This document shows, in pieces, positions 7,342 to 16,353 of a stretch of DNA of 64,000 nt. The stretch comes from Ga0077536 sp043744805. GTDB lineage: Bacteria > Pseudomonadota > Gammaproteobacteria > Ga0077536. The stretch spans positions 1 through 64,000 of the forward strand of contig JAYTTZ010000131.1 in NCBI GenBank assembly GCA_043744805.1, written 5' to 3'. Below the pieces are notes generated by a model. It did no database searches. It was not told the origin of the DNA and saw only the letters and a list, made by a program, of their open reading frames with translations. The position numbers were made by a program, and so were the translations under genes. Every line of letters starts with the position of its first letter. The first letter of the stretch is position 1.

Positions 7342-9585
7342 GTGGCCAAAAATAAACTCAAACATCTGATGCTCGCGGGCGGTACCGCCGCCTGCGCGCT
7401 CAGTGGCTCCGCGGCATACGCCGCGGATTTCAATATTTCCGGTTTTGTTCGGCAGGAAGTCTCGGTCTCCGTGTCGGATCAGGGTAACGAGTTCAACACC
7501 GCCAGCAACCCGTTCATGGGCAGGGCGATTCCGAACATCAACAATCCCGCCGTCAGCACTGGCAAGGGCTTTCCCTTCGATAACGGTGGTTTTACCAGCC
7601 CCATCGCCACGCCCACGAGCCTGACGGCTACCGGCGGCGTCCCCAGCCTCCCGTACGTTGTGGCGAACGCTGGCCGTCTCGCCGGCGCCGGCGCAGCTTG
7701 CGTTACCAAGGGCACCTGCGGCGCGACTGCCGCTGGCCTGCGTGACGACAACAGCTTCAACCTCTTCGCCACCCGCGTCGAAGTGGACGTCATGGCGCAG
7801 TGGAACGACAAGATCAAAACTTTCGTCAAGTTCCGCGCCTTCTCCGACTACCAGGAACGGTTCAACGACCAGATTTCCACTCCGGGTGGCCATTTCTCGG
7901 CTGACTATGGCTTCTACGGTCAGTCCGGCAACGTGCTGGAGTGGAACACCCCGAGCTTCATGGTCGACGTGCCGTCGGCCTATCTGGACTACAACGACGG
8001 CCCGCTCTGGATCCGCGTGGGCCAGCAGCAGATTGCCTGGGGCGAAGCCTACTTCTTCCGCGTCTTCGACGTGCCGAACGGCCTCGACACCCGCCGCCAC
8101 TTCACCCTGGACGTGGCTGCCGAAGAGTTCTCCGACAAGCGCGTCGCCTCGCCGGCGGCCCGCGTGAGCTACACCTTCAAGAACGGCTGGGAAATCGACA
8201 GCTTCGTGCAGATGTCCGCCCCCACCACCATCGTCAACACCAACACGCCCTACAACGTCGTCGCTTCGGGTTTTACCTGGCGCGACACCGGCCAGAGCGC
8301 CATGCTCGAGAACGTGAACTACGGCGCGCGCATGACCATGCCGCTGACCGACAAGCTCACCATGGGCATGATGGCGGTGAACCGTGTGGCCCCGGAAGGC
8401 GTCGTGACCTGGACGGACGCCCCGAAGACGCAGGGTGACGGTTCGCCGAACCCCTTCTGCTTTGGTCCCCAGAACTATGCGGCGCACCTGCTGACCGGTC
8501 CCGGCACCGGCGGCTTCGACCTTCGTACCTTGGGCACTGGCCTCGACACCAACCAGAATGGCCAGAACGACGTCAACGAACTGCTGACCCCGCTGGCTAA
8601 CGGCAAGTGCGGCGCCAACGCTTCGCCTGATCCGCTCGGCACGGCCTCCTGGCAGGAGTGGTATACCTTTGCCGGCAAGTCCCGCCTGAACCCGATGGAA
8701 GGCACGCTCGGCTTCCTCAACGGTGGTGCGCAGAACTCTTCAGGTACCAATGCCTCCACCTTGACGACGGCCAACTTTGGCCTGGCCCCGGGCGGCCCGA
8801 AGGAAATCTTCAACAACATCGGTGGCAAGCCCAACAAGAAGATCCCGTTCAGCTATGCGGCTAACCGCAACATCCTGGACGCCTTCTTCAACGCCTTTGC
8901 CTTCCCCCGTGGCTACATCACCCGCAACTTCTATCGTGAGACGATTACCGGCCTGTCCGGCAATTACATCATCGATGCGACGCCGGGAACGTGGCTCGAC
9001 CAGTTGATCATCCGCGCGGAATTGAGCGTGACTCCTAACAAGAAGTTCACTTCGCTCGACCTGCGTGAAGGCACCTGGATTGAAGCCACTGAAGTCAGCT
9101 CCGCCCTTATCCTCGAGAAGTACCACAACATCGTGCCGGGCCTGCCCGCCACCTACCTGGTGGCCCAGTGGATGCACAAGACGGAGTCCGACCTGTTCGG
9201 TCGCCACCTGAGCGGCAACGAGCATCAGTTCAAGAACGACCTCGCCTGCCTGCCGACCGCTGCCGGCAATACGGCGCTCCCGAACGCCGGCGCAACTCAA
9301 AAGGGTTGCGGTCGTCCGGAAGGTCAGGATGGTGCGGACTATGTGTCCTTCGCCTTCCAGCAGCCGTTCCCGAACCTCATCTGGCGTGCTGACTTCGCGA
9401 TGCTGATTGATACCAGCGGCGGCCTGCTCCTGCAGCCTGGCGTGAAGTACAAGCCCAGCACCCACTGGCAGCTCGATGTCTACGCGAACGTACTGCAGGA
9501 CTTCACGCCAGGGCACAACGACGACGTGATCGAAACCCTGGACTTCGCGGATGAAATCTTCGCCCGGGTGAGCTACTACTTCTAA
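7342..9585 (+). CDS. DUF1302 family outer-membrane protein
   Basis: 747 residues: signal peptide (about 1-27, ending SGSAAYA before ADFNISGF), then a beta-rich body with many alternating aromatic strands, ending ARVSYYF. A C-terminal Phe is the usual outer-membrane barrel assembly signal. This matches the DUF1302 family (FadL/porin-like size), typically found with DUF1329, Ycf48-like and MMPL genes; all three are present here. The GTG start at 7342 follows AGGAGAG. A dedicated promoter and structured leader precede it and an intrinsic terminator follows, so it can be expressed separately at high level, as expected for a barrel protein. Probable role: passage of a hydrophobic compound across the outer membrane (inference from the family). 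Confidence 0.85.
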   Translation: MAKNKLKHLMLAGGTAACALSGSAAYAADFNISGFVRQEVSVSVSDQGNEFNTASNPFMGRAIPNINNPAVSTGKGFPFDNGGFTSPIATPTSLTATGGVPSLPYVVANAGRLAGAGAACVTKGTCGATAAGLRDDNSFNLFATRVEVDVMAQWNDKIKTFVKFRAFSDYQERFNDQISTPGGHFSADYGFYGQSGNVLEWNTPSFMVDVPSAYLDYNDGPLWIRVGQQQIAWGEAYFFRVFDVPNGLDTRRHFTLDVAAEEFSDKRVASPAARVSYTFKNGWEIDSFVQMSAPTTIVNTNTPYNVVASGFTWRDTGQSAMLENVNYGARMTMPLTDKLTMGMMAVNRVAPEGVVTWTDAPKTQGDGSPNPFCFGPQNYAAHLLTGPGTGGFDLRTLGTGLDTNQNGQNDVNELLTPLANGKCGANASPDPLGTASWQEWYTFAGKSRLNPMEGTLGFLNGGAQNSSGTNASTLTTANFGLAPGGPKEIFNNIGGKPNKKIPFSYAANRNILDAFFNAFAFPRGYITRNFYRETITGLSGNYIIDATPGTWLDQLIIRAELSVTPNKKFTSLDLREGTWIEATEVSSALILEKYHNIVPGLPATYLVAQWMHKTESDLFGRHLSGNEHQFKNDLACLPTAAGNTALPNAGATQKGCGRPEGQDGADYVSFAFQQPFPNLIWRADFAMLIDTSGGLLLQPGVKYKPSTHWQLDVYANVLQDFTPGHNDDVIETLDFADEIFARVSYYF

Positions 9586-9610
9586 GCGCTGAACAACGAA
9601 GTAATCGTTC

Positions 9611-9642
9611 AAGGGCCGGCTTCATGCCGGCCCTTTCTTTTC
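9611..9642 (+). terminator. Intrinsic terminator after the DUF1302 gene
   Basis: AAGGGCCGGC, loop TTCAT, GCCGGCCCTT, followed by TCTTTTCT. It has a 10-bp GC-rich stem and a T-rich tail, 26 bp after the stop codon. Confidence 0.85.
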
Positions 9643-9759
9643 TGCGCTGCGCGTCGTTAGACTCGCTTTTTACCGACCAACGACGGCTCGAACCTCCATG
9701 ACGAATTCCTTTGCCGTCGCCGCGATCAACCCGCCCGAACGACAGAAAGCTCCAAGCCC

Positions 9760-10404
9760 GTGGATTTGATTGCCTACACTTGGGACTCCGCCCGAACCCT
9801 CGTCGAACTCGGAGGGCAGGTGGTCGCCGTCCAGTTGGTCATCTCAACCCTTGGCTTCGCGATCGTTCTGTACAAAATCCTGCAATTCACCACGGTCGGC
9901 GATGGTCGTTTCAACGCCGCCAACCGCTCGGTCGACCTCTGGCTGGAAGGTGACCAGGAAACTGCCCTCGAGCAGCTTGGCAGCTCCCGGTTTACGCTGG
10001 CCCGCGACCTTAAATTTGGCCTGGAACACATCAAGACCGGAGACCGCGAACTCCTCCGCGACGAGCTCTCACGGCGTGGCATGTACTTCCTCCGCCCTTA
10101 CGGTTCATTCCTGCGCGCCCTGGAAATCGTCTACTACCTCTCTCCCGTCCTGGGCCTCCTCGGCACGGTGCTCGGCATGATCGACGCTTTCCGCCACCTT
10201 GCCGCCGTCGCGGGAACGGAAAAGGGCTCGAGCGCGCTTGCGAACGGCATCTGGGAAGCCCTGGTGTGCACGGCCGTTGGTCTCGTCATTGCCATCATCT
10301 TCACGGCGCTCCATGCCGTGCTGCAGACCCGCCTGGAGCGCGTGTCCGAAGAGACTTCGAACCTCCTCACCCGCGTGCTGACCGTCGGCGTGGGCCGTGG
10401 CTGA
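9760..10404 (+). CDS. MotA/TolQ/ExbB-family proton-channel subunit
   Basis: 214 residues with the ExbB plan: helix 1 at about 21-41, a cytoplasmic region, helix 2 at 122-143 and helix 3 at 164-188. The conserved family segment SPVLGLLGTVLGMIDAF is in helix 2. In the family a pentamer of this subunit surrounds a dimer of ExbD/TolR helices and uses proton flow to move a TonB/TolA-like partner. The start is the GTG at 9760. A 23-codon upstream ORF begins with ATG at 9698 and overlaps this start (stop 9767-9769), so translational coupling is possible. The stop overlaps the next gene by 8 nt. First gene of a tight five-gene run ending at 14706. Confidence 0.88.
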   Translation: MDLIAYTWDSARTLVELGGQVVAVQLVISTLGFAIVLYKILQFTTVGDGRFNAANRSVDLWLEGDQETALEQLGSSRFTLARDLKFGLEHIKTGDRELLRDELSRRGMYFLRPYGSFLRALEIVYYLSPVLGLLGTVLGMIDAFRHLAAVAGTEKGSSALANGIWEALVCTAVGLVIAIIFTALHAVLQTRLERVSEETSNLLTRVLTVGVGRG

Positions 10405-10825
10405 ACCTGGCAAGATCTCGCTGAACCTTGGGCGTCGGCGGCGGCGTTCGATCCGGATCACGTTCGTGCCGCTGGTCGACTGTTTCATCATCCTGCTCAT
10501 TTTCTTCATGCTCCAGAGCAGCTTCGTGATCCCACATGGCATGGACCTTCGCAACGAGAAGAAAGAACAGCTGAAGGCAGGTTCAAGCAGCCAGGAATCC
10601 TCGATGGTGTACATCGAACTCCACCAGGATGGTGGCTTGTGGCTGGATGGCGAGCGTCGCGATTTGGCCGACCTGCCGCGTGCCCTGCCGAGGAAGCCTG
10701 ACAAGTCCGTGATCGTGGCCAGCGATCCCGGCGTGCCGCTGCAGCGCGCCGTCGACGTCATCGACATCCTGAATGCGCATGGCCTGACCAAGGTGTCGTT
10801 GCGCGAAGCGCGGCAGTTCAAGTAG
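10397..10825 (+). CDS. ExbD/TolR-family protein 1 (with protonatable Asp)
   Basis: 142 residues: a basic N-terminus (GRRRRRSIR), one membrane helix (about 22-43) with TFVPLVDCFIILLIFFML, and a periplasmic ExbD-type domain with VIVASDPGVPLQRAVDVIDI. Asp28 aligns with the essential transmembrane Asp of ExbD (Asp25 in E. coli) and TolR. The GTG start overlaps the end of the ExbB-like gene by 8 nt; the next gene follows after 10 nt. Function: torque or force generation with the ExbB-like subunit. Confidence 0.87.
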   Translation: MAEPGKISLNLGRRRRRSIRITFVPLVDCFIILLIFFMLQSSFVIPHGMDLRNEKKEQLKAGSSSQESSMVYIELHQDGGLWLDGERRDLADLPRALPRKPDKSVIVASDPGVPLQRAVDVIDILNAHGLTKVSLREARQFK

Positions 10826-10835
10826 CAGGTTGGCC

Positions 10836-11282
10836 ATGTCAGATCTGAGCAAACGGTCGACGATGGGTTTTGGATTCCAGCAGAGCGCGGAGGACGCGCG
10901 CGACCGCCGCTGGGAAAGCACCTTCTTCATGATCAACGTGATCTTCCTGTTGATCCTGTTCTTCATCGTGGCGGCGAAATTCGATGTCCACCTCCAGGTG
11001 ACCCCGCCCAAGTCCGCAGCCAGCAACACCTTGCCTCCAGCAGCCCCACAACTCGTGGTCCGAGCCGATGGTACCGTCAGCCTGAACGGCACGGACGTCC
11101 CGGCGAAGCAACTTGGCAAGGCGCTCAAGGCCGCAGGGGCACGGCAGGATCTCAAGATTGCCGCGGATGCGACGACGGATGCGGTGGTCGTCGCGAGGCT
11201 CATCGAGGAAGCGGGGGATTCCGGCATCACCCGCGTATCGGTCGAGACGCTGTCCCGCACGTCGAGCGACGCGGCGCCCTGA
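10836..11282 (+). CDS. ExbD/TolR-family protein 2 (Asp replaced by Asn)
   Basis: 148 residues: cytoplasmic N-terminus of about 28, one membrane helix FFMINVIFLLILFFIVAAKF, then an ExbD-like periplasmic domain. The position of the essential transmembrane Asp is Asn34 here (M-I-N-V where ExbD has I-D-V). If the two ExbD-like proteins pair in one complex, only one helix carries a proton-binding carboxylate. ATG 10836 was preferred over an in-frame TTG at 10830 because of the GCAGG upstream. Separated from its neighbours by 10-11 nt. Confidence 0.85.
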   Translation: MSDLSKRSTMGFGFQQSAEDARDRRWESTFFMINVIFLLILFFIVAAKFDVHLQVTPPKSAASNTLPPAAPQLVVRADGTVSLNGTDVPAKQLGKALKAAGARQDLKIAADATTDAVVVARLIEEAGDSGITRVSVETLSRTSSDAAP

Positions 11283-11293
11283 TCCCTTTGCCC

Positions 11294-12514
11294 ATGTCCC
11301 GGCTGCTCCTCTGGTCCCTGCTCCTGGCAGTGTCGATTGCCCTGCATGCACTGGTGTCCTCCCGCGTTGGCAACGAGATCAAGGCTACGCAGGCGGCCAC
11401 CGAGGCGCTGGCAGCGCTCGAGGCCAGGGAAAAGAAGCCACTGGTCGTGTTGGAGATCGCCAAGGCCAAGCCCGAGGAGGGCAAGCTCGAGGAGCCACCC
11501 ACCGATGAGCCCCTGGATTTCGAGGAGGATTTCGAACTCCAGCCGCCCGAAGTGCTCATCGCGCCTCAGGGTGTAGTGCCGCCGCCCCCCAACGTCATGC
11601 TTTCACTTAGCGCCCAGGCGGGTGGGGCGGGCGAAGATACCCAGCCCGTCGAGATCGCACTCGCGGCCCAGAAAAGCGCCGGCGCAACTCTCGCGCGCCA
11701 CGCCAACGTGCCCACCGTCGGCCTGCTTGCGCCCGGCAGCAAGGGCGGCACGGGCGGCGGTAGCGGGGGCGGCATTGCCGGCTTTGGTGTTGGCATCGGC
11801 AATGCATTGGGTGGGTCTTCCAACCAGTTCGCGGCCTACGTACAGGGCATGCGCGAAGGCGGACTCGACGTGCTCTTCGTGGTGGACGCCACGGGCTCGA
11901 TGGGTTGGGTGCTGGAGGAAGTCAAAACGCGCATCCTCGACATCACCTCCGTGGTGCGTTCGCTCGTGCCGATCTCGCGCTTTGGCGTGCTGGCCTATCG
12001 CGACAAGGGCGATCCGGAATTCGTCACGAAGTTGCAGGACCTCACCTACAGCACCCTCAAGCTGCACGGCTTCCTTGCGGGGCTCAAGGCGTCCGGCGGC
12101 GGCGACATGTTCGAGGCAGTCCACCTTGCCCTGGAGCAGGGTGCCGAGCAGGCCGCATGGCGGACCGGTGCGCGGCGGATCATGATCCTCATCGGTGACG
12201 CGCCGCCGTCGGAGGACAACATAGACGCCGCCATCCGCGCAGTTTCCCGCTTTGCAGGCACCGGCGGCGTGGTGTCGGCGCTGGACGTCAGCGACCAGTC
12301 GAATCCGTCGGTGGTGGAAGCCCAGGTGGGCCGCAAGGTGAACCACGCGCTATATCGCAACGAGCCGATGTACCAGTTCCGCAATATCGCCGATGCAGGC
12401 AACGGGGATGCCGGGACCCTGGAAGGCGAGAATTCCGTCACGCGTCGGCTGGTCACGCTCATCATGGGCGACAAGTTCGCGCATGAAATGAAAGCGCTGC
12501 TGGATCTCCTGTGA
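11294..12514 (+). CDS. TonB-like anchored von Willebrand factor A (vWA) protein
   Basis: 406 residues with a TonB-like layout but a different end domain. A single N-terminal signal anchor (residues 4-22) contains S14-x3-H18, the same Ser-x3-His spacing as the TonB/TolA helix that contacts ExbB. It is followed by a charged coil and an acidic/proline-rich linker (about 58-100, including EEPPTDEPLDFEEDFELQPP and PPPPN), a glycine-rich hinge (about 150-175, GGTGGGSGGGIAGFG) and a vWA domain from about 190 to the end. The vWA metal-binding MIDAS is DATGSM (D198 to S202-M203), with a later Asp in LIGDAPP. No TonB C-terminal domain is present. Its place directly after ExbB and two ExbD genes implies that it is their energised partner; this is inference. 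Its stop overlaps the next start (TGATG). Confidence 0.82.
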   Translation: MSRLLLWSLLLAVSIALHALVSSRVGNEIKATQAATEALAALEAREKKPLVVLEIAKAKPEEGKLEEPPTDEPLDFEEDFELQPPEVLIAPQGVVPPPPNVMLSLSAQAGGAGEDTQPVEIALAAQKSAGATLARHANVPTVGLLAPGSKGGTGGGSGGGIAGFGVGIGNALGGSSNQFAAYVQGMREGGLDVLFVVDATGSMGWVLEEVKTRILDITSVVRSLVPISRFGVLAYRDKGDPEFVTKLQDLTYSTLKLHGFLAGLKASGGGDMFEAVHLALEQGAEQAAWRTGARRIMILIGDAPPSEDNIDAAIRAVSRFAGTGGVVSALDVSDQSNPSVVEAQVGRKVNHALYRNEPMYQFRNIADAGNGDAGTLEGENSVTRRLVTLIMGDKFAHEMKALLDLL

Positions 12515-14706
12515 TGCGTAGCCGCCGCGCCACCTTCTGCATCGCCGCTTGCCTGCTGTGCTGTGGTTTACCGGCGCAGCCTGCCACTACCGACCCCCTC
12601 GCCCGCGCCCAGTCGATGCTGGATGGCCTCACTGCCGCAACCCCGGCCCCGCAGTTTGCGGACACCGCACGCAACTTCGGCGCGCTGGTCGACGAATTGC
12701 GCCAGTCCGGGGCAGCCGACGAAGTCCTGACCAGGATGCGCAAGCTCGCGGCACGCATGCGCCAGCAGACCGAAGTGCGCTTGCAGGCCGCCGAGGCCGC
12801 AGCGGGCGAAGACGAAGGCGCCCTGGAACAGTTGTACCGATCGAGCGTCTGGGAAGACTTGAGCTTCTCGCTCACGGCCTTTCCGTTCTGGGGCAGCTGG
12901 CTCGATCTCACCATGGCCGACATCCCGGCGCGCGCGGGCGACCGAACGCAACTGCTGTGGCGGGCCAAGCGTGGCTTTCGCGCAGCGTCGATGCAGATCT
13001 ACCAGCCGAGCCTCGTCTATGGCGGTTGGCTCGGCCTTGGTTTCGTGGCCGTGGCCGAAAAAACCCCCGACCGCGCGCGCGAGATTTTAAAAAGCCTGAT
13101 CCAGTCGCTGTCCTTCGACGACCAGCACCCGGTGCGCAAGGCTGCGGAAGCCGAACTTGTCATCCTCGCGAAGGCGCCGGCACCCGGGGCACCCGTCGCG
13201 ACGAGCACCTCCGGCTATGCCGGCGTCCCCAACCCCGTGCGTGACGAACTGCTGGTCCTGCTGGAGCAGCAGCGCAAGACCAAGGTCGGTGCGCGGGAAG
13301 CCGGCGCGAAACTGCGGGAACTCATCGCGGACGAACGCATCACCATGCCGCTCCTGGTCGATCTCATGCCCTACACGGCGGAAATCGTCAGCGAGAACAC
13401 CGATCCCTACACGGATCTCTTCGCCGCCGAATTTGCCTTCCGCAACCAGCAGTGGGTGACGGCGGTGCAGAAGTACCAGAGCTTCTTCGCGCACCGCCGC
13501 GACAACCGGCAGCTCGATTTCAACCGTTTCCGCTATCGCTGGGCGGTGGCCTGCCTGAAGGCCGACCTCAACGACGCAGCCGCCAGGATCGCGGACGACC
13601 TCGTCGACTCACCGCGCCTCGAAGCCGAAGTGGAGCGGGCGGCCGCCAAGCTCGCCTTCGTGGCACGCGCCAAGCGCCCCGACGCCAAAAACACCGGCAG
13701 TTCGCGCGCGGCGCTGAACGACGCCGCCAAGCGTTTCATCAAGAGCAATCCGTCTGATCCAGACGCCCTCGGGGCGCGCGTGCTGCTTGCACAGAACGCC
13801 GGGGATACGCAGTCAGCGCTCAAGCTGCTAGCGAACATCAAGGCGCCGGCGGGCGCCCAGGGCAGCATCGACACCACCCGCTACTTCGTCATCGCGCGGG
13901 AGTTTGCTCGCCAGGCCAACGCACCTGGTGCAAAGCTCGATGCCCTTGCGCGCGACGGCCTCAAGGTCTTCGAGGCGCTGCCCGAAGAACAGAAGAAGAA
14001 CCCCCGGAACCTCGAGTTCCTGCTGCAGCTGCGCGCGGTGGCCGATCCCGATCCTGCCGCCGTCCTCAAGGCCATCGCGCTCGCGGAGGCCAGGCCCGAC
14101 GTGACGGTCAACGCCCGGCGCGCTTATTTCTGGGCCCGGCTGCGCTTGTATGACCGCCTGCATGAACCACGGCGGGCGCTTGGCGAAATCAACGCGCTCG
14201 CGGGTGTCGTGCCAGCCTGGATGGCAGAGCAGCTCTATCCCTGGCTGAAGCAGCTCACGGACAGTGCCCTGCAAGTTGAGATTGCCACCACCGTGGCGCC
14301 GCGCCTGAAAGCGCTGCCGGAGATGGAACGCCGTTTCCGCCTGCTTGGCATCGAGCTCCTGCTCACGGCGGAACAAGGTGAAGAGGCCTACACCGCGGCA
14401 CGCGCCTTCGTCGCCGACTTCCCGAAGGCCGGCGACGGTTATCGCATGCTGGCGCGGAGTGCGCAGGCGACGCAGCGACTCATCGAAGCCGACAATGCCT
14501 GGGCCGTGATTACCGGCAAGGTGCCGCCATCGTTTGAAATCTGGTGGGAGGGCATGTTGTCGCGCATCGAACTCCGTGCAGTGTCCACTCGCCCGGAAGC
14601 GGCCTGCGCGCTGGTGGCCAAGGTCGCCCGTCAGAAACCCCTGAACGCAGCGCTCGACGCGCGCTGGCAGGCGCTGCGCCAACGGGTGTCCTGCGCCCCA
14701 GGCTGA
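12514..14706 (+). CDS. Large exported alpha-helical repeat (TPR-like) protein
   Basis: 730 residues. The N-terminus is a signal peptide (basic MRSRRATFC then AACLLCCGLPAQPA); the remainder is rich in Ala/Leu/Arg helices with repeated paired-helix segments such as WVTAVQKYQSFFAHRRDN, WAVACLKADLNDAAARIADD and PDALGARVLLAQNAGDTQSA, typical of TPR superhelices. No catalytic motif was seen. A Cys pair in the signal region (LLCCG) leaves open a lipoprotein, though the lipobox is imperfect. Its start overlaps the vWA stop by one base, implying translational coupling and a shared complex. A periplasmic scaffold or substrate-binding arm for the vWA protein is the best guess. Confidence 0.65.
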   Translation: MRSRRATFCIAACLLCCGLPAQPATTDPLARAQSMLDGLTAATPAPQFADTARNFGALVDELRQSGAADEVLTRMRKLAARMRQQTEVRLQAAEAAAGEDEGALEQLYRSSVWEDLSFSLTAFPFWGSWLDLTMADIPARAGDRTQLLWRAKRGFRAASMQIYQPSLVYGGWLGLGFVAVAEKTPDRAREILKSLIQSLSFDDQHPVRKAAEAELVILAKAPAPGAPVATSTSGYAGVPNPVRDELLVLLEQQRKTKVGAREAGAKLRELIADERITMPLLVDLMPYTAEIVSENTDPYTDLFAAEFAFRNQQWVTAVQKYQSFFAHRRDNRQLDFNRFRYRWAVACLKADLNDAAARIADDLVDSPRLEAEVERAAAKLAFVARAKRPDAKNTGSSRAALNDAAKRFIKSNPSDPDALGARVLLAQNAGDTQSALKLLANIKAPAGAQGSIDTTRYFVIAREFARQANAPGAKLDALARDGLKVFEALPEEQKKNPRNLEFLLQLRAVADPDPAAVLKAIALAEARPDVTVNARRAYFWARLRLYDRLHEPRRALGEINALAGVVPAWMAEQLYPWLKQLTDSALQVEIATTVAPRLKALPEMERRFRLLGIELLLTAEQGEEAYTAARAFVADFPKAGDGYRMLARSAQATQRLIEADNAWAVITGKVPPSFEIWWEGMLSRIELRAVSTRPEAACALVAKVARQKPLNAALDARWQALRQRVSCAPG

Positions 14707-14754
14707 ACCACGCAACGCGCCCGCCGGACTCAATGCAGGAGGAGACAAGGCCAC

Positions 14755-16317
14755 ATGCGGATTATCGATTTCTTCGACAAGGCAGCCGATGCGCATCCCG
14801 CGCGCACCGCTTTCATCTCGGCCGCCGGCAGCTACAGCTATCGCGAGATGCAGGATCTCTCGCGCCGCATCGGCGGTGCCATTCAGCGCAGGGGCCTGTC
14901 GGAAGCCGGCCGCATTGCGGTCTACGCGCCCAACAATGTCCTGGCATTCGCCTGCGTGCTGGGGGCCTTCCGCGCCAACGCGACCTGGGTGCCCATCAAC
15001 GCCCGCAACGCGCTGGACGCCAACATCGATTTCATGAACCTCACCGAATGCGAATGGCTGTTCTACCACGGCGTGTTCAGCGCGAACGTCGCGGCCATCC
15101 GCGCGCAAGTGCCCAGCCTGCGCCACGTCGTGTGCATCGACGCCAGCGAAGGTGGGATTGAGTCGCTCGACGCCTTCATGTGCGAAGGCGCAGGCCTTGA
15201 AGTGCCCGACATCCCCTACGACATGCATCGCATGACCACCATCCTCGGCAGCGGGGGCACCACGGGGCGATCAAAAGGCATCCTCTGGGACAGCCTGACC
15301 TGGTCCACGCTCATCGCGGAAACCTCCATCGCGATGCCGCCGGGCAAGCAGCCGCCCGTCCATCTCTGCGCCGCGCCGATGACCCACGCTGCCGGCATCC
15401 TGGCTTTCATGCTGACCCCGCAGGCGCCCACCCACGTGGTGGTGGAGAAGGTCGATCCCCTGGAGTTGATGGAAACCATCCAGCGCCACCGGGTGACCCA
15501 CGTCTTCCTGCCGCCCACCGCGCTCTACGCCATGCTGGCGCACCCCAGGGTGCGGGAGTTCGACTACTCCTCGCTGACGCATTTCCTCATTGCCGCATCT
15601 CCCGTCTCGCCGGACAAGTTGCGTGAGGCGGTAGAGATCTTTGGTCCCTGCATGTGCCAGTGTTACGGGCAGGTGGAAGTGCCCATGCTCGTCACCTACC
15701 TGCCGCCGGAAGAACTTGCCCGGGCGGCCACTGATCCGGCGCGCGCGCACCTGTTGAAAAGTTGCGGCAAGCCCTGCTCACTGACCCTGATGGGCGTGAT
15801 GGACGACGACGGTCAACTCGTCCCGCGCGGCGAACGCGGTGAAATCGTGGTGCGCGGTGAGCTGGTGGCGCCCTGCTACTACCAAAACCCGGAAGGCACC
15901 GCCGAGGCGCACCGCTTTGGCTGGCACCACACGGGCGACGTGGCCTGGCAGGACGACGAAGGCTATGTCTACATCGTCGATCGCAAGAAGGACATGATCA
16001 TCACCGGTGGCTTCAACGTCTTCTCCGCTGAAGTCGAGAGCGCCATCAACGCGCATCCCGACGTGGAGAACTGCGCGGTGATCGGCGTGCCGGACGAGAA
16101 ATGGGGCGAGATGGTCACCGCTATCGTGCTGCTGCGCCCGGGGCGTAGCGTGGCGGAGGCTGCACTCATTGAATTCGCGAGGGAGCGCCTCGGCAGCGTG
16201 AAGGCGCCGAAGAAAGTCGAGATCTGGGAGGATCTGCCGCGCTCCCCGGTCGGCAAGGTGCTCAAGACCGAAATCCGCAAGAAATTCTGGGCCGATACCG
16301 ACCGCGCAGTCAATTGA
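14755..16317 (+). CDS. AMP-binding acyl-CoA synthetase (class I ligase)
   Basis: 520 residues of the ANL superfamily. The phosphate-binding loop is GSGGTTGRSKGILW near residue 163, followed by the motif YGQVEVPML, the hinge region YIVDRKKDMIITGGFNVFSAEVE and the C-terminal catalytic Lys segment PRSPVGKVLKTE. It activates a carboxylic acid with ATP to the acyl-AMP and then the CoA thioester. Start ATG 14755 follows AGGAGGAGA. It lies 48 bp after the TPR-like gene and 36 bp before DUF1329, so it probably belongs to the same transcript and would trap the imported acid. The acyl chain specificity cannot be read from sequence. Confidence 0.87.
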   Translation: MRIIDFFDKAADAHPARTAFISAAGSYSYREMQDLSRRIGGAIQRRGLSEAGRIAVYAPNNVLAFACVLGAFRANATWVPINARNALDANIDFMNLTECEWLFYHGVFSANVAAIRAQVPSLRHVVCIDASEGGIESLDAFMCEGAGLEVPDIPYDMHRMTTILGSGGTTGRSKGILWDSLTWSTLIAETSIAMPPGKQPPVHLCAAPMTHAAGILAFMLTPQAPTHVVVEKVDPLELMETIQRHRVTHVFLPPTALYAMLAHPRVREFDYSSLTHFLIAASPVSPDKLREAVEIFGPCMCQCYGQVEVPMLVTYLPPEELARAATDPARAHLLKSCGKPCSLTLMGVMDDDGQLVPRGERGEIVVRGELVAPCYYQNPEGTAEAHRFGWHHTGDVAWQDDEGYVYIVDRKKDMIITGGFNVFSAEVESAINAHPDVENCAVIGVPDEKWGEMVTAIVLLRPGRSVAEAALIEFARERLGSVKAPKKVEIWEDLPRSPVGKVLKTEIRKKFWADTDRAVN

Positions 16318-16353
16318 GCGCATCATCCTCACCAAAAGCCACCAGGAGCCGCC

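Noticed and set aside
9760..14706. Zorya-type anti-phage defence system
   Set aside because: The ExbB-like subunit is followed by ExbD, not an OmpA-like ZorB; no ZorC or helicase ZorD; vWA and TPR proteins are exported.
13828..15228. 466-codon - strand ORF over the TPR-like and ligase genes
   Set aside because: Shadow of two well-supported + strand genes; no start signal or domain.
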